Shown: positions 17,660 to 25,279, counted from the first letter of the stretch. The stretch: DNA of 64,000 nucleotides from JAKFDK01 sp036676195 (GCA_036676195.1 JAKFDK010000098.1:7536-71535), one strand, 5' to 3'. Notes: generated by a model from the letters alone, not told the origin. Translations and numbers: made by a program.

Positions 17660-18700
17660 GTGGCTTTTGAAAAGGCGAAAGCAATCGAGATGGCGATGGC
17701 CCAGATCGAAAAGCAATTCGGCAAGGGCGCCATCATGAAGCTGGGGGATACCAAGCAGGAGGCTCTGCAGGTGATTCCCACCGGGTCCATCGCCCTGGAT
17801 GTGGCCCTGGGGGTGGGTGGCTTCCCCCGCGGCCGGGTGATCGAGATCTTCGGCCCGGAATCCTCCGGTAAGACAACCGTTGCCCTGCACGCCATTGCCG
17901 AGGCCCAGAAGCTGGGCGGCGTGGCCGCCTTTATTGATGCCGAGCACGCCCTGGACCCGGTATATGCCCGCAACCTCGGGGTAGACATTGATAACCTGCT
18001 GGTCTCGCAGCCGGACACCGGCGAGCAGGCCCTGGAGATTTGCGAAACCCTGGTCCGTTCCGGGGCTGTCGATATTGTGGTGGTGGACTCGGTCGCCGCC
18101 CTGGTGCCCAAGGCGGAAATCGAGGGCGAAATGGGCGAGGCCCAGGTCGGTCTGCAGGCCCGGCTCATGTCCCAGGCTCTGCGCAAGCTGACCGGCGTGA
18201 TTTCCAAGACCAAATCCGTGACGGTCTTCATCAACCAGTTACGGGAGAAGATTGGCGTCATGTTTGGCAACCCGGAAACAACGCCCGGCGGCCGCGCCCT
18301 CAAGTTTTATGCTTCCGTGCGCCTGGATGTGCGCAAGACCGAAACACTGAAGGCCGGGCAGGAAGTAGTGGGTTCCCGCACCCGGGTGAAGGTGGTCAAG
18401 AACAAGGTGGCGCCGCCGTTCCGGCAGGCCGACTTCGACATCATTTACGGCGAAGGCATCTCCCGGGAAGGCAGCATCCTGGACATTGCCACCGAACTGA
18501 ACCCGGCCGTCATTAACAAGAGCGGTGCCTGGTACTCCTACGGCGACCAGCGCATCGGCCAGGGCAAGGATGCTGCCCGCCTGTACCTGAAGGACCGGCC
18601 GGAGATGGCCCAGGAGATCGAGCGCAAGATCAAGGAGCGGCTGCTGGCCGGTGCTGCCCAGGCCCAGCCCGCCGCCGGCGCCAATGAGGCCGACGAATAG
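17660..18700 (+). CDS. recA: recombinase A
   Basis: The strand-exchange protein of homologous recombination and SOS induction. I start it at the GTG at 17660 (VAFEKAKAIEMAMAQIEKQ) because GAAGGAG lies nine bases upstream and this gives 346 residues, normal for RecA; an upstream ATG at 17633 would add nine residues. Walker A GPESSGKT is at about 65-72, the MAW region follows (AFIDAEHALDP), Walker B is VDIVVVDSVAAL, L2 includes FINQLREKIGVMFGNPETTPGG. The C-terminal tail is short and Ala-rich. It leads the recA-recX-SbcCD-like cluster. Confidence 0.98.
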   Translation: MAFEKAKAIEMAMAQIEKQFGKGAIMKLGDTKQEALQVIPTGSIALDVALGVGGFPRGRVIEIFGPESSGKTTVALHAIAEAQKLGGVAAFIDAEHALDPVYARNLGVDIDNLLVSQPDTGEQALEICETLVRSGAVDIVVVDSVAALVPKAEIEGEMGEAQVGLQARLMSQALRKLTGVISKTKSVTVFINQLREKIGVMFGNPETTPGGRALKFYASVRLDVRKTETLKAGQEVVGSRTRVKVVKNKVAPPFRQADFDIIYGEGISREGSILDIATELNPAVINKSGAWYSYGDQRIGQGKDAARLYLKDRPEMAQEIERKIKERLLAGAAQAQPAAGANEADE

Positions 18701-19400
18701 CCGGTACCGGTCGTCCGGGCAGGCTGCCGCCGCCACTGGCTCCTTGCCCGCTACAGGGCAGATCACCGCGGTGCTCCCCAGGGGCCGGGCCGGTCGGGTC
18801 AGCATCCAGGTGGATGGCGAAACAGTCCTGGAGCTGGACGGGCCCCTGGCGGAGGCGTGTGGGCTGCGGGTCGGGTGCACCGTGGACCGGGCCACCCTGG
18901 AAGCGGCTCGGGAGCAGGACCTGGGACGGGCAGCCCGGGCCTATGCGGTGGGGCTGCTGGCCCTGCGGGCCCATAGTTCAGCCGAGGTGTCCCAAAAACT
19001 GACCCGCCGGGGTTACCCGGCCCACCTGGTGGGCACCACCCTGGATTTCCTGACGGCCCAGGGCTGGCTGAACGACCGGGAGTTTGCCCGCCAGTATGTC
19101 CGGGGCCACAACCAGGGGCGCGCCGCCCGCGGGGAGCGCCGGTTGGCGCAGGAACTGCGGCGCAAGGGCCTGGACGCCGATCTGATCCGGGGGGTTCTGG
19201 CTGAACATTTCGGTGCGGTGGACACTGTCGCCCAGGCCAGCGCACTGGCGCAGGCCCGCCTGGCCTCCCTGGCGGGGGCAGACCGCCGCACGCAGTATCG
19301 CCGTCTGGGCGGGTTTCTGGCCCGCCGCGGCTTTGATGGTGAAACCATCGCCCGAGCCCTGCGCCAGGTACTGGCCGGGACCGCCGAGGGGGAATGGTGA
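18684..19400 (+). CDS. recX: regulatory protein RecX
   Basis: A 238-residue RecX-family modulator of RecA filaments. The family's helical repeats are recognisable: ARAYAVGLLALRAHSSAEVSQ, then LDFLTAQGWLNDREFARQYV and RRLAQELRRKGLDADLIRGV, with a third repeat at the end. The first 55 residues form a beta-rich extension (ITAVLPRGRAGRVSIQVDGE) as in longer Bacillota RecX proteins. The ATG at 18684 overlaps the recA stop by 17 bases; no clear ribosome binding site is seen, consistent with translational coupling to recA. Confidence 0.9.
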   Translation: MRPTNSRYRSSGQAAAATGSLPATGQITAVLPRGRAGRVSIQVDGETVLELDGPLAEACGLRVGCTVDRATLEAAREQDLGRAARAYAVGLLALRAHSSAEVSQKLTRRGYPAHLVGTTLDFLTAQGWLNDREFARQYVRGHNQGRAARGERRLAQELRRKGLDADLIRGVLAEHFGAVDTVAQASALAQARLASLAGADRRTQYRRLGGFLARRGFDGETIARALRQVLAGTAEGEW

Positions 19401-19403
19401 GGC

Positions 19404-20453
19404 TTGAAGCTGCTCTATATCACCGATACGCACCTGCGCGGCACCCCACCGCAACACCGGCTGGACGATTTCCCGGCCGTGCTGCGGGCCAAACTGGCCG
19501 AGGTGGTGGCCCTGGCGCACCGCCACCAGGTACGGGCCATCCTGCATGGGGGCGACCTGTTTGACCGCCCGGACGTGGCGCCGTCGGTGGCGCGTGAGTT
19601 TCTGGCGCAGTTGCGGGCGATACCCTGCCCCATTTACGGCATCGCCGGCAACCACGACTTATTCGGGCATAACCCGGAAACCCTCGGCCGCACCATGCTT
19701 GGCCTGTTCGACGGCTTTGGCCTGATCCGGCTGCTCCGCCCGGGACAGGCAGAGGTCCTGTCCGAAGGGGACCTGCAGGTACAGATTACCGGGCAGGAGT
19801 TCCACCACGAACTGGACCGCCGGGACCCCCGGCTGGACTATTGCGTGTATGCGGTGGGCGATGCAGCAACACCGCCGGGGCACCGGCACTTCCGGCTGCC
19901 CGAGGTGCGCTGGGCGATCCATCTGGCCCATGGCATGCTGCTGGAGCGAGACTTCTTCCCCGGCGTGGCCCACACCTTGCTGGCGGCTGTCATACCGGCC
20001 ACCGTGGCCGACCTGACCCTCACCGGCCACTATCACCCCGGCTTCAGCCGGATCTGGGAGCACGGCGGCCGGCGCTGGGTCAACCCCGGCGCGCTGGCAC
20101 GCCTGGGGGTAGGTACAGGCGAACTGCGCCGCCAACCGCAGGTGGTGCTGATTGAATTGACCCCGACCGCCCTGACCCTCGAGTTTGTGCCCCTGACCTG
20201 CGCACCGCCGGGCGAGAAGGTGCTGGACCGCAGCGCCCTGGAGGCCGAGGTCCTGCGTAAGCAAGCCCTGGCGGATTTTCTGCTGGATGTGCGGCTGGCC
20301 GGGGATTTTCAGGAACTGGAACTGGGCGGCATGCTGGAGAAGATTGCCGACAACCAGGGGGTGCCGCCCGCGGTCAGGGCCGAGGCGCTCCGCCGGGTCG
20401 GCGCTGCTCAGGAACTGCTGGCCCGGGGCGTCCTGGACGAGGAGGGCGGATAA
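19404..20453 (+). CDS. SbcD/Mre11-like metallophosphoesterase
   Basis: A 349-residue calcineurin-type phosphoesterase. The metal-ligand motifs appear in order: DTHLRG (Asp8, His10), GGDLFDR, GNHDLFG, LAHGMLLERDF and GHYHPGF. The remainder (about residues 250-349) is a capping/ATPase-contact region as in Mre11/SbcD nucleases. Start is a TTG three bases after the recX stop. The stop codon is followed in the same reading frame by the Rad50-like half gene, so the pair is a nuclease-ATPase unit by position and motif. Confidence 0.85.
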   Translation: MKLLYITDTHLRGTPPQHRLDDFPAVLRAKLAEVVALAHRHQVRAILHGGDLFDRPDVAPSVAREFLAQLRAIPCPIYGIAGNHDLFGHNPETLGRTMLGLFDGFGLIRLLRPGQAEVLSEGDLQVQITGQEFHHELDRRDPRLDYCVYAVGDAATPPGHRHFRLPEVRWAIHLAHGMLLERDFFPGVAHTLLAAVIPATVADLTLTGHYHPGFSRIWEHGGRRWVNPGALARLGVGTGELRRQPQVVLIELTPTALTLEFVPLTCAPPGEKVLDRSALEAEVLRKQALADFLLDVRLAGDFQELELGGMLEKIADNQGVPPAVRAEALRRVGAAQELLARGVLDEEGG

Positions 20454-20456
20454 ACC

Positions 20457-21542
20457 CTGCGGTACATTCAACGGCTGTGTATCCGCAACTTTCAATCCCA
20501 CGCCGACGCTGACCTGGTCTTCAGCCCGGGGCTGAACGTGATCACCGGTCAGTCCGACAACGGCAAGACGGCCGTTCTGCGCGCCCTGCGCTGGGTGCTC
20601 TATAACGAGCCCAACGGGGTTGAGTTCGTCCGTCACGGCACCCGGGAATGCCGGGTCGAGGTGACCATGTCCGACGGGACCGTGATCGCCCGGGAACGCA
20701 CCCCCAAGCTGAACCGGTATACTGTGACCGCCGCGGACGGTACCGAGCAGGTATTTGAAGGGTTCGGCCCCCGGGTGCCAGCCGAGGTGCTGCAGGCCCA
20801 CGGCATGGCTCCGGTGGCCCTGGACACGGATCATAAGGTGCTGCTGAACGTGGGCGGTCAGCTCGAAGGCCCCTTCCTGCTCTCAGAATCGCCGTCGGCC
20901 AGGGCCAGGGCGATCGGGCGCCTGCTGGGCGTCCATATCGTGGATGCGGCGGCCCGGACCGCCCGCCGCGATCTGCAGTGGCAGGCCAGGGAGGAAAAGG
21001 CCGCTCAGGCGGAGATCGCCCGCCTGGACCAGGAACTGCAGGCATTTGCCGCTCTGGCTGACTGGGAGCAGGCACTGGCTGAAGCCGAGACGCTCCACGC
21101 CCGGGCACAGGCGCTGACCCGGCGGGTGGAAACGCTGCAGCGGCTGGGGGCCGACCTGGCGGCAGCGGAACAGGCCCTGGCCACGGAGCAGGACATGCTG
21201 GCCCGCCTGCACCGGCTCTACCCGGCGGAACAGAAATGCGCGACAGCGGCGGACGCCGCCGCCAGGTTGGAGCGGCTGCAGGAGTTCCAGGCGCGCTGGG
21301 ACGACGTAACGGCCCGCCTGGACCGGGGGCAGGAGGAACTGGCGGACAGCGTTCGCCTGCTGCGGGCCCTGGCGGCTGAATATGCTGCCCTGCTGCGTAG
21401 CAGCGGCCGCTGTCCGACCTGCTTCAGCCCGGTGACGGCTGCGACCCAGCGGCGCCTGGTACAGGAGATCGCACCCGGGGAGGATGCCACCCATGCCCAC
21501 CCATTCCCACCAGCAGATGCGGGACTTGCAGCGGAGGATTGA
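20457..21542 (+). CDS. Rad50/SbcC-like ATPase, N-terminal half with Walker A and zinc hook (CTG start)
   Basis: About 361 residues. The fold begins LRYIQRLCIRNFQSHADADLVF, then Walker A GQSDNGKTAVLRAL, Q-loop region LLNVGGQLEGPFLL, a coiled coil (about 155-300) and a CPTC zinc-hook motif at residues 319-322, ending about 40 residues later. Walker B and the ABC signature are absent. No ATG, GTG or TTG allows the first beta strand to be made, so CTG at 20457, with GGAGG 11 bases upstream, is the probable start; the frame is that of the preceding phosphoesterase gene, directly after its TAA. The missing half is encoded at 21748-22404. Confidence 0.8.
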   Translation: MRYIQRLCIRNFQSHADADLVFSPGLNVITGQSDNGKTAVLRALRWVLYNEPNGVEFVRHGTRECRVEVTMSDGTVIARERTPKLNRYTVTAADGTEQVFEGFGPRVPAEVLQAHGMAPVALDTDHKVLLNVGGQLEGPFLLSESPSARARAIGRLLGVHIVDAAARTARRDLQWQAREEKAAQAEIARLDQELQAFAALADWEQALAEAETLHARAQALTRRVETLQRLGADLAAAEQALATEQDMLARLHRLYPAEQKCATAADAAARLERLQEFQARWDDVTARLDRGQEELADSVRLLRALAAEYAALLRSSGRCPTCFSPVTAATQRRLVQEIAPGEDATHAHPFPPADAGLAAED

Positions 21543-21741
21543 CAAGGCCAAGGAACTGCGGTTCAAGGCCGAGGAGCGCATGGTGCAGTTGCAGCGCCAG
21601 CGCGATGAACTCCTGGGCAAACTGCAGGAGCTGGGTATTCGCCCTGCCGACTTGCCGGCCGAAGTGGAGCGCCTGCAGCAGGAGATTGGGGAACTGCTGG
21701 CCCAGGCGCAGTCCCTGCTGCCTCCGGAACTGCTGAGGTAA
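21493..21741 (+). CDS. small coiled-coil protein between the two Rad50-like halves
   Basis: 82 residues, almost entirely predicted coiled coil (MRDLQRRIDKAKELRFKAEE, then AEVERLQQEIGELLAQAQS). GGGGAGG at 21477-21483 favours the ATG at 21493 over the one at 21484. The gene overlaps the end of the N-terminal half by 50 bases and ends six bases before the C-terminal half, so all three are likely made together. It may extend or bridge the coiled-coil arm of the split ATPase; no specific family is recognised. Confidence 0.7.
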   Translation: MPTHSHQQMRDLQRRIDKAKELRFKAEERMVQLQRQRDELLGKLQELGIRPADLPAEVERLQQEIGELLAQAQSLLPPELLR

Positions 21742-21747
21742 CCGGCC

Positions 21748-22404
21748 ATGGACCTGACCAGGCAGTTGCAGGCCGCCCGGGCCGAGTGCAACCGGCGCCG
21801 GGGGCAGCGCGATCATTTGCAGCAGGAACGGACCCGGCAGCAGGAGCGGCTCGAACAGGCGCGGGCGGCGGCCCGGGTGCTGGAGCAGGTGATCGTGTTA
21901 CTCAAGGAAACCTCTGACCATGCCCGGGAGCAGGCCCGGCAAACGATCGCCGGGCTGGTTACCCATTCACTGCGTGGGGTGTTTGGCCCGGACTTTGGCT
22001 TTCGCATTGAACTGAAAGATACGGCCGGCCGGCCGCAGGCCGATTTCCTCGTCACTTCCCGCCAGGGTGAGGGCGGGGAACTCCTGGAGACCCGCCCGGA
22101 AGAGAGTCGGGGCGGCGGCGTGGTCGACGTGGTTTCTCTGGGACTGCGCATTGCCATGCTGGAGACACACCGGCCGGCTCTGGACGGCCCGCTGGTGCTC
22201 GATGAGCCAGCCAAGCATGTGTCCGATGAATTTATCCAGGCAGTGGCGCTGTTTCTGAAGGAAGTGGCCACCCAGCGTGGCCGGCAGGTCCTGATGGTGA
22301 CCCACAGCCAGCACCTGGCCGGCACCGCCGACCGCGGCTTCCTCGTGGTCCGGCGGGACGGTGTGAGCCAGGTAATTCCCGTGGCAGGAGGCGCACAGAC
22401 ATGA
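21748..22404 (+). CDS. Rad50/SbcC-like ATPase, C-terminal half with signature and Walker B
   Basis: 218 residues. An N-terminal coiled coil (about residues 1-75) leads into the second half of an SMC/Rad50 head: the ABC-signature equivalent ESRGGGVVDVVSLGLRIA, Walker B LVLDEPAKH with Asp152-Glu153, and the H-loop VTHSQHL with His186. There is no Walker A. It complements the protein encoded at 20457-21542, so a functional ATP site needs both polypeptides. GAGGTAA precedes the ATG. Its stop overlaps the start of the aminotransferase gene as ATGA. Confidence 0.82.
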   Translation: MDLTRQLQAARAECNRRRGQRDHLQQERTRQQERLEQARAAARVLEQVIVLLKETSDHAREQARQTIAGLVTHSLRGVFGPDFGFRIELKDTAGRPQADFLVTSRQGEGGELLETRPEESRGGGVVDVVSLGLRIAMLETHRPALDGPLVLDEPAKHVSDEFIQAVALFLKEVATQRGRQVLMVTHSQHLAGTADRGFLVVRRDGVSQVIPVAGGAQT

Positions 22405-23483
22405 ACCGGGTCTATCTGAACCACGCCTCGGAGACGCCGCTGCGGCCGGCGGTCCGGCAGCGGATGAACGAGTATCTGGACATGGCTGCGAGCGATCCCG
22501 ACCATGTCCCGGTCCGGCCAAGGCGGATCCGCCAGTTGCTGGCCCAACTCATCGGTGCCACCGAAGGGGAGATTGCCCTGGTCCCCAACACCACCGGCGG
22601 GATCGGGCTGGTGGCCGGGGGGCTCGAGTGGCTCCCGGGCGATAACGTGGTTCTGCCCGGGTCCCAGTTTCCGGCCAACATGCTGCCGTGGCTGTCCCTG
22701 CGCCAGCGGGACGTCGAGGTCCGGCTGGTGCCGCCGCAGGACGGCCGGTGGACGCCAGCGGCCCTGGCGGCGCAACTGGATGGCCGCACCCGGGTGGTGG
22801 CCGTATCATCGGTGGAATTCCTGAACGGCTTTCGGGGCGATCTGCCCGGCATCGGGCGCATCTGTCGGGAGCGGGGCATCCTGTTGGTGGTGGACGCGAT
22901 CCAGTCCGCCGGTGCGCTCCCCCACGACGTGGTGGCCGATCAGGTCGATGTCCTGGCAGCCGGTGGCTACAAATGGCTGATGGGGCCGGTGGGCACCGGC
23001 TTTCTGTTCGTGCGCCGGGAGGTGCAGGACCGGATCCGCCCGTTGGCGCCGGGGGCCTACGGCAGCGCGGCTGATTATAACCGGGAGCTGGATGTGCTCC
23101 GGCTGCACGCCGATGCCCGGAGGTACGAAGGCGGCAACCTGGCCTGGTCGGCCTACCATGGCTGGACCGCCGCCCTGGAGGAGTTACTGGCGGTGGGGCA
23201 GCCCGCCGTCTGGCAGCAGATCCAGGCCACCACCCACCGGCTCATCGCCGGGCTCCAGGCCCTGGGCGCAATCCTGATTTCCCCCCTGGAGCCGGCGGCC
23301 CGTTCGGGCATCGTCAGTTTTACCCTTGGGGACGCCGGGCGCAACGAGCAAGTGTACCAGCGGCTGCGCCAGGCCGGCGTGGTCCTGGCCCTGCGCGGCG
23401 GGTATCTGCGGGTTTCGCCCCACTACACCAGCACCGCCGCCGAGATCGACCGGCTGCTTGAAGAACTGGCAAAAGGCACGTGA
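22401..23483 (+). CDS. class V aminotransferase (cysteine desulfurase-like fold)
   Basis: A 360-residue PLP enzyme. The PLP Asp region is LLVVDAIQSAGALPHDV, and the Schiff-base Lys lies in GGYKWLMGPVGTGFLFV; the start YLNHASETPLRPAVRQRM is typical of the SufS/CsdA-isopenicillin epimerase group. The mobile loop and Cys of true cysteine desulfurases are not evident, so sulfur donation is doubtful. The start overlaps the preceding ATPase stop (ATGA), which places it in the recA-recX-SbcCD operon; why a PLP enzyme belongs there is unclear. Confidence 0.85.
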   Translation: MNRVYLNHASETPLRPAVRQRMNEYLDMAASDPDHVPVRPRRIRQLLAQLIGATEGEIALVPNTTGGIGLVAGGLEWLPGDNVVLPGSQFPANMLPWLSLRQRDVEVRLVPPQDGRWTPAALAAQLDGRTRVVAVSSVEFLNGFRGDLPGIGRICRERGILLVVDAIQSAGALPHDVVADQVDVLAAGGYKWLMGPVGTGFLFVRREVQDRIRPLAPGAYGSAADYNRELDVLRLHADARRYEGGNLAWSAYHGWTAALEELLAVGQPAVWQQIQATTHRLIAGLQALGAILISPLEPAARSGIVSFTLGDAGRNEQVYQRLRQAGVVLALRGGYLRVSPHYTSTAAEIDRLLEELAKGT

Positions 23484-23513
23484 CCGCCGTTTCCGCCGCC
23501 GCCGGGCGGCCGT

Positions 23514-23879
23514 TTAGTCCAGGTGCCGCTTTACCGGCGCCCCCAGCAGGCTGAAGGTGCCCATGCCAATCAGGTAAAGCGCGTACAGGCGGCGTAGGGT
23601 GCCTCCTGGCAGATGACCTGCCAGCAGGGCGCCGGCCGTGGCAGCGGTGACGCTGCCCATGGCCAGCCAAAGGGCCAGGCGCAGGCGCACATGACCGGCC
23701 CGCCAGTGGGTGTAGGCGGCCACCGCCGCCGTAATGGTAAAGGCGGCCAGCACCGCGCCCTGGGCACGGTGCTGGGAAACCCGGAACAGCGATACCAGCA
23801 GCAGGAGCAAAATGGACCCGCCGCCAACGGCCAGTCCGCTCAGAATGCCCGTCCCCAGTGCCGTCAGCATGATCCACAA
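23514..23879 (-). CDS. half-size TSUP (TauE/SafE) permease, second of a pair
   Basis: 121 residues with about four membrane segments and one TSUP repeat (ALGTGILSGLAVGGGSILLL ... RLYALYLIGMGTFSLL). Full TSUP carriers have two such repeats in about 250 residues. Starts at a TTG (23879), or an internal ATG at 23870, six bases after the stop of the sister gene. The two halves probably pair to form one anion/sulfur-compound exporter. Confidence 0.82.
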   Translation of the reverse strand: MWIMLTALGTGILSGLAVGGGSILLLLLVSLFRVSQHRAQGAVLAAFTITAAVAAYTHWRAGHVRLRLALWLAMGSVTAATAGALLAGHLPGGTLRRLYALYLIGMGTFSLLGAPVKRHLD

Positions 23880-23885
23880 TCCGGA

Positions 23886-24242
23886 TCACTTCCCCCGCCA
23901 GAGCAGCAATTGCAAGCCGGCCAGAATCAGAAACACGGAAAAGACCCGACGTAGGGTGCTTTCCGGTAATCGGGGCAGCAATTTGGCGCCCAGGAACGCA
24001 CCCACCGCTCCGCCCAGGGCAATGCGACCGGCCAGGCCCAGGTCAACGAAGCCGCCCCGGGCATAGATCAGGCTGCTCACTACCGACGTCGGCAGGATAG
24101 TGGCCAGTGCGGTGCCGTGAGCCTCATGGTCGTCCACGCCGTGGACCAGCGTCAGGGCCGGCACCAGTACCGTGCCGCCGCCCACCCCCAACAGGCCGTT
24201 GACCAGCCCGGCCGCAACCCCAGTCAGCAAATACTTCCACAC
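23886..24242 (-). CDS. half-size TSUP (TauE/SafE) permease, first of a pair
   Basis: 118 residues with the family signature GLVNGLLGVGGGTVLVPAL, a HGTALATILPTSVVSSLIY segment and four membrane helices. GTG start at 24242 with GGGAGG upstream. It is the better-conserved half and is followed at once by the second half. TSUP proteins move sulfite, sulfoacetate, taurine-derived and other anions; no substrate can be assigned. Confidence 0.85.
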   Translation of the reverse strand: MWKYLLTGVAAGLVNGLLGVGGGTVLVPALTLVHGVDDHEAHGTALATILPTSVVSSLIYARGGFVDLGLAGRIALGGAVGAFLGAKLLPRLPESTLRRVFSVFLILAGLQLLLWRGK

Positions 24243-24364
24243 CCGGCAATGCCTCCCGCGTCAGGGTTTACAAACCGGTGTTTGCATATACCCTGTTGCG
24301 TCCATCCCGGAATGTTTGTTACCATTTTCGGTGTTACATCTCCCGAAAGGGGCGAGCAGCGGGT

Positions 24365-24583
24365 ATGGCAAAGTTCTACCGTGAAGACATCGTGGTCTGG
24401 AAGCCACCGGGCGGAGGCAATTATTATCTGTTGGAGCGTGCAGCCCTGGAGCAGGACAAGGTGAAGAAGTGTGTACACCGGTTTGGGAAGACCGCGGACG
24501 CCGTTTTCCCGTACCGCCATCTGGCTGAGGTGGAACGGCTGAAGTTCCCTTCCCAGGCCGACGCCGGCAAGGCCGCCGACTGA
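24365..24583 (+). CDS. small conserved-looking protein of unknown function
   Basis: 72 residues, soluble, mixed charge (MAKFYREDIVVWKPPGGGNY, then HRFGKTADAVFPYRHLAEVE). No family recognised. It starts at the ATG at 24365 with a weak AAGGGGCGAGC upstream and is followed by a 17-bp perfect hairpin, so it looks like a monocistronic unit divergent from the TSUP pair. Codon usage is like the neighbours. Confidence 0.55.
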   Translation: MAKFYREDIVVWKPPGGGNYYLLERAALEQDKVKKCVHRFGKTADAVFPYRHLAEVERLKFPSQADAGKAAD

Positions 24584-24605
24584 GCCCGCACAGCACCATC
24601 CACAT

Positions 24606-24643
24606 TGTGCAGAGACCCCGCCACCCGGCGGGGTCTCTGCACA
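24606..24643 (+). terminator. 17-bp perfect hairpin after the 72-residue gene
   Basis: Arms 24606-24622 and 24627-24643 are perfectly complementary with a four-base loop (ACCC). There is no clear T tract, so it is either an atypical terminator, an mRNA 3'-stabilising hairpin or a palindromic repeat. Confidence 0.5.
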
Positions 24644-24758
24644 TCTGCGCGCCCATCATCCGGGCGGGCCGGAAAAAAGGATGGATTCAAACCACGCTTA
24701 TATGGTGCAGTTCGTTTTGTAGCAAACGTTTTGGGCAGGTCTGCCGGGAGGGATCGCA

Positions 24759-25052
24759 GTGCAGGGCGAGGAGGCAGAACGTCTGGCCTGGTTGTTGCAG
24801 GATATCCAGCGTTCACTGCGCACCCTGACGGATCGGTGCCTGGCCGAACATGGCGTGCCGTTCGCCAAGGCCGCCATACAGCGGCAATTGGGCAGTGAAT
24901 CCGGGTTAACCGTAAGTGAACTGAGCCGCCGGCTCGGTCTCTCAAAGGGGTACCTCTCCGTCACCCTGGACCGGTTGGTTCAGGATGGCTCCTCGCCAAA
25001 GTTCGTGCAGACAGTTGTTTCTGCCGGCCGGCCGGTGCGCAGAGCCGGGTAG
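24759..25052 (+). pseudogene. MarR-family regulator, 3' truncated
   Basis: GTG at 24759 has GGGAGGG seven bases upstream. The first 76 residues are a MarR-type N-terminus: dimer helix, then a helix-turn-helix (GLTVSELSRRLGLSKGYLSVTLDRLVQDG). The beta wing and C-terminal dimer helix are missing. From base 24987 the DNA instead matches the left end of an ISL3-type element, giving an out-of-family tail (SSPKFVQTVVSAGRP...). Total 97 residues against about 140 normally. Probably inactive. Confidence 0.7.
24987..25017 (+). mobile_element. remnant ISL3-type terminal inverted repeat
   Basis: GGCTCCTCGCCAA followed by AGTTCGTGCAG closely matches the left end of the ISL3 element at 52867 (GGCTCTTCGCCAA, GTTTAGTGCAG). 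It lies exactly where the marR homology breaks off; no transposase remains beside it. Confidence 0.6.
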
Positions 25053-25077
25053 AACCGTTTGTTGTCTGTGGGGTGCC

Positions 25078-25132
25078 CTCAACCAAAAATTTAACAAGAG
25101 AGAGGCGGATTGCGGTTAAATTTTTGGTTGAG
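25078..25132. repeat. palindromic repeat copy 1 (18-19-18)
   Basis: CTCAACCAAAAATTTAAC (25078-25095) and its perfect reverse complement (25115-25132) flank a 19-base centre. A second element of the same design lies at 25225-25279. The AT-rich arms stand out against GC-rich surroundings. Confidence 0.8.
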
Positions 25133-25224
25133 GCTCGGCCCAGGGACGCCGGACCACGCCAAAACCGGTGCTTTCCGGCCATTATTGCCGTCTTTTATGT
25201 CCTTACGGGCCTCCAAACGGGTAT

Positions 25225-25279
25225 CTCAACCAGAATTTTAACGCTGGTACGGCGGCGCCGTGTTAAATATCTGGTTGAG
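25225..25279. repeat. palindromic repeat copy 2 (18-19-18)
   Basis: CTCAACCAGAATTTTAAC (25225-25242) and GTTAAATATCTGGTTGAG (25262-25279) are near-perfect reverse complements around a different 19-base centre. Arms and geometry match copy 1; centres do not. The rest of the interval 25053-25474 shows no gene. Confidence 0.8.

Noticed and set aside
20451..20457. Stop-codon readthrough as the main way to make the Rad50-like N-terminal half
   Set aside because: No readthrough context is evident and a CTG start with an SD sequence explains the gene more simply; kept only as an alternative in the findings.
19659..20834. A 391-codon open frame on the minus strand opposite the SbcD-like and Rad50-like genes
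   Set aside because: It is a GC-driven shadow of the plus-strand genes: no ribosome binding site, no domain motifs, and composition rich in Gly/Gln/His as expected from antisense of GC-rich codons.
25078..25279. The two palindromes as a CRISPR array
   Set aside because: Only two units; each is a full palindrome with its own centre rather than a direct repeat with spacers, and no cas genes are near.
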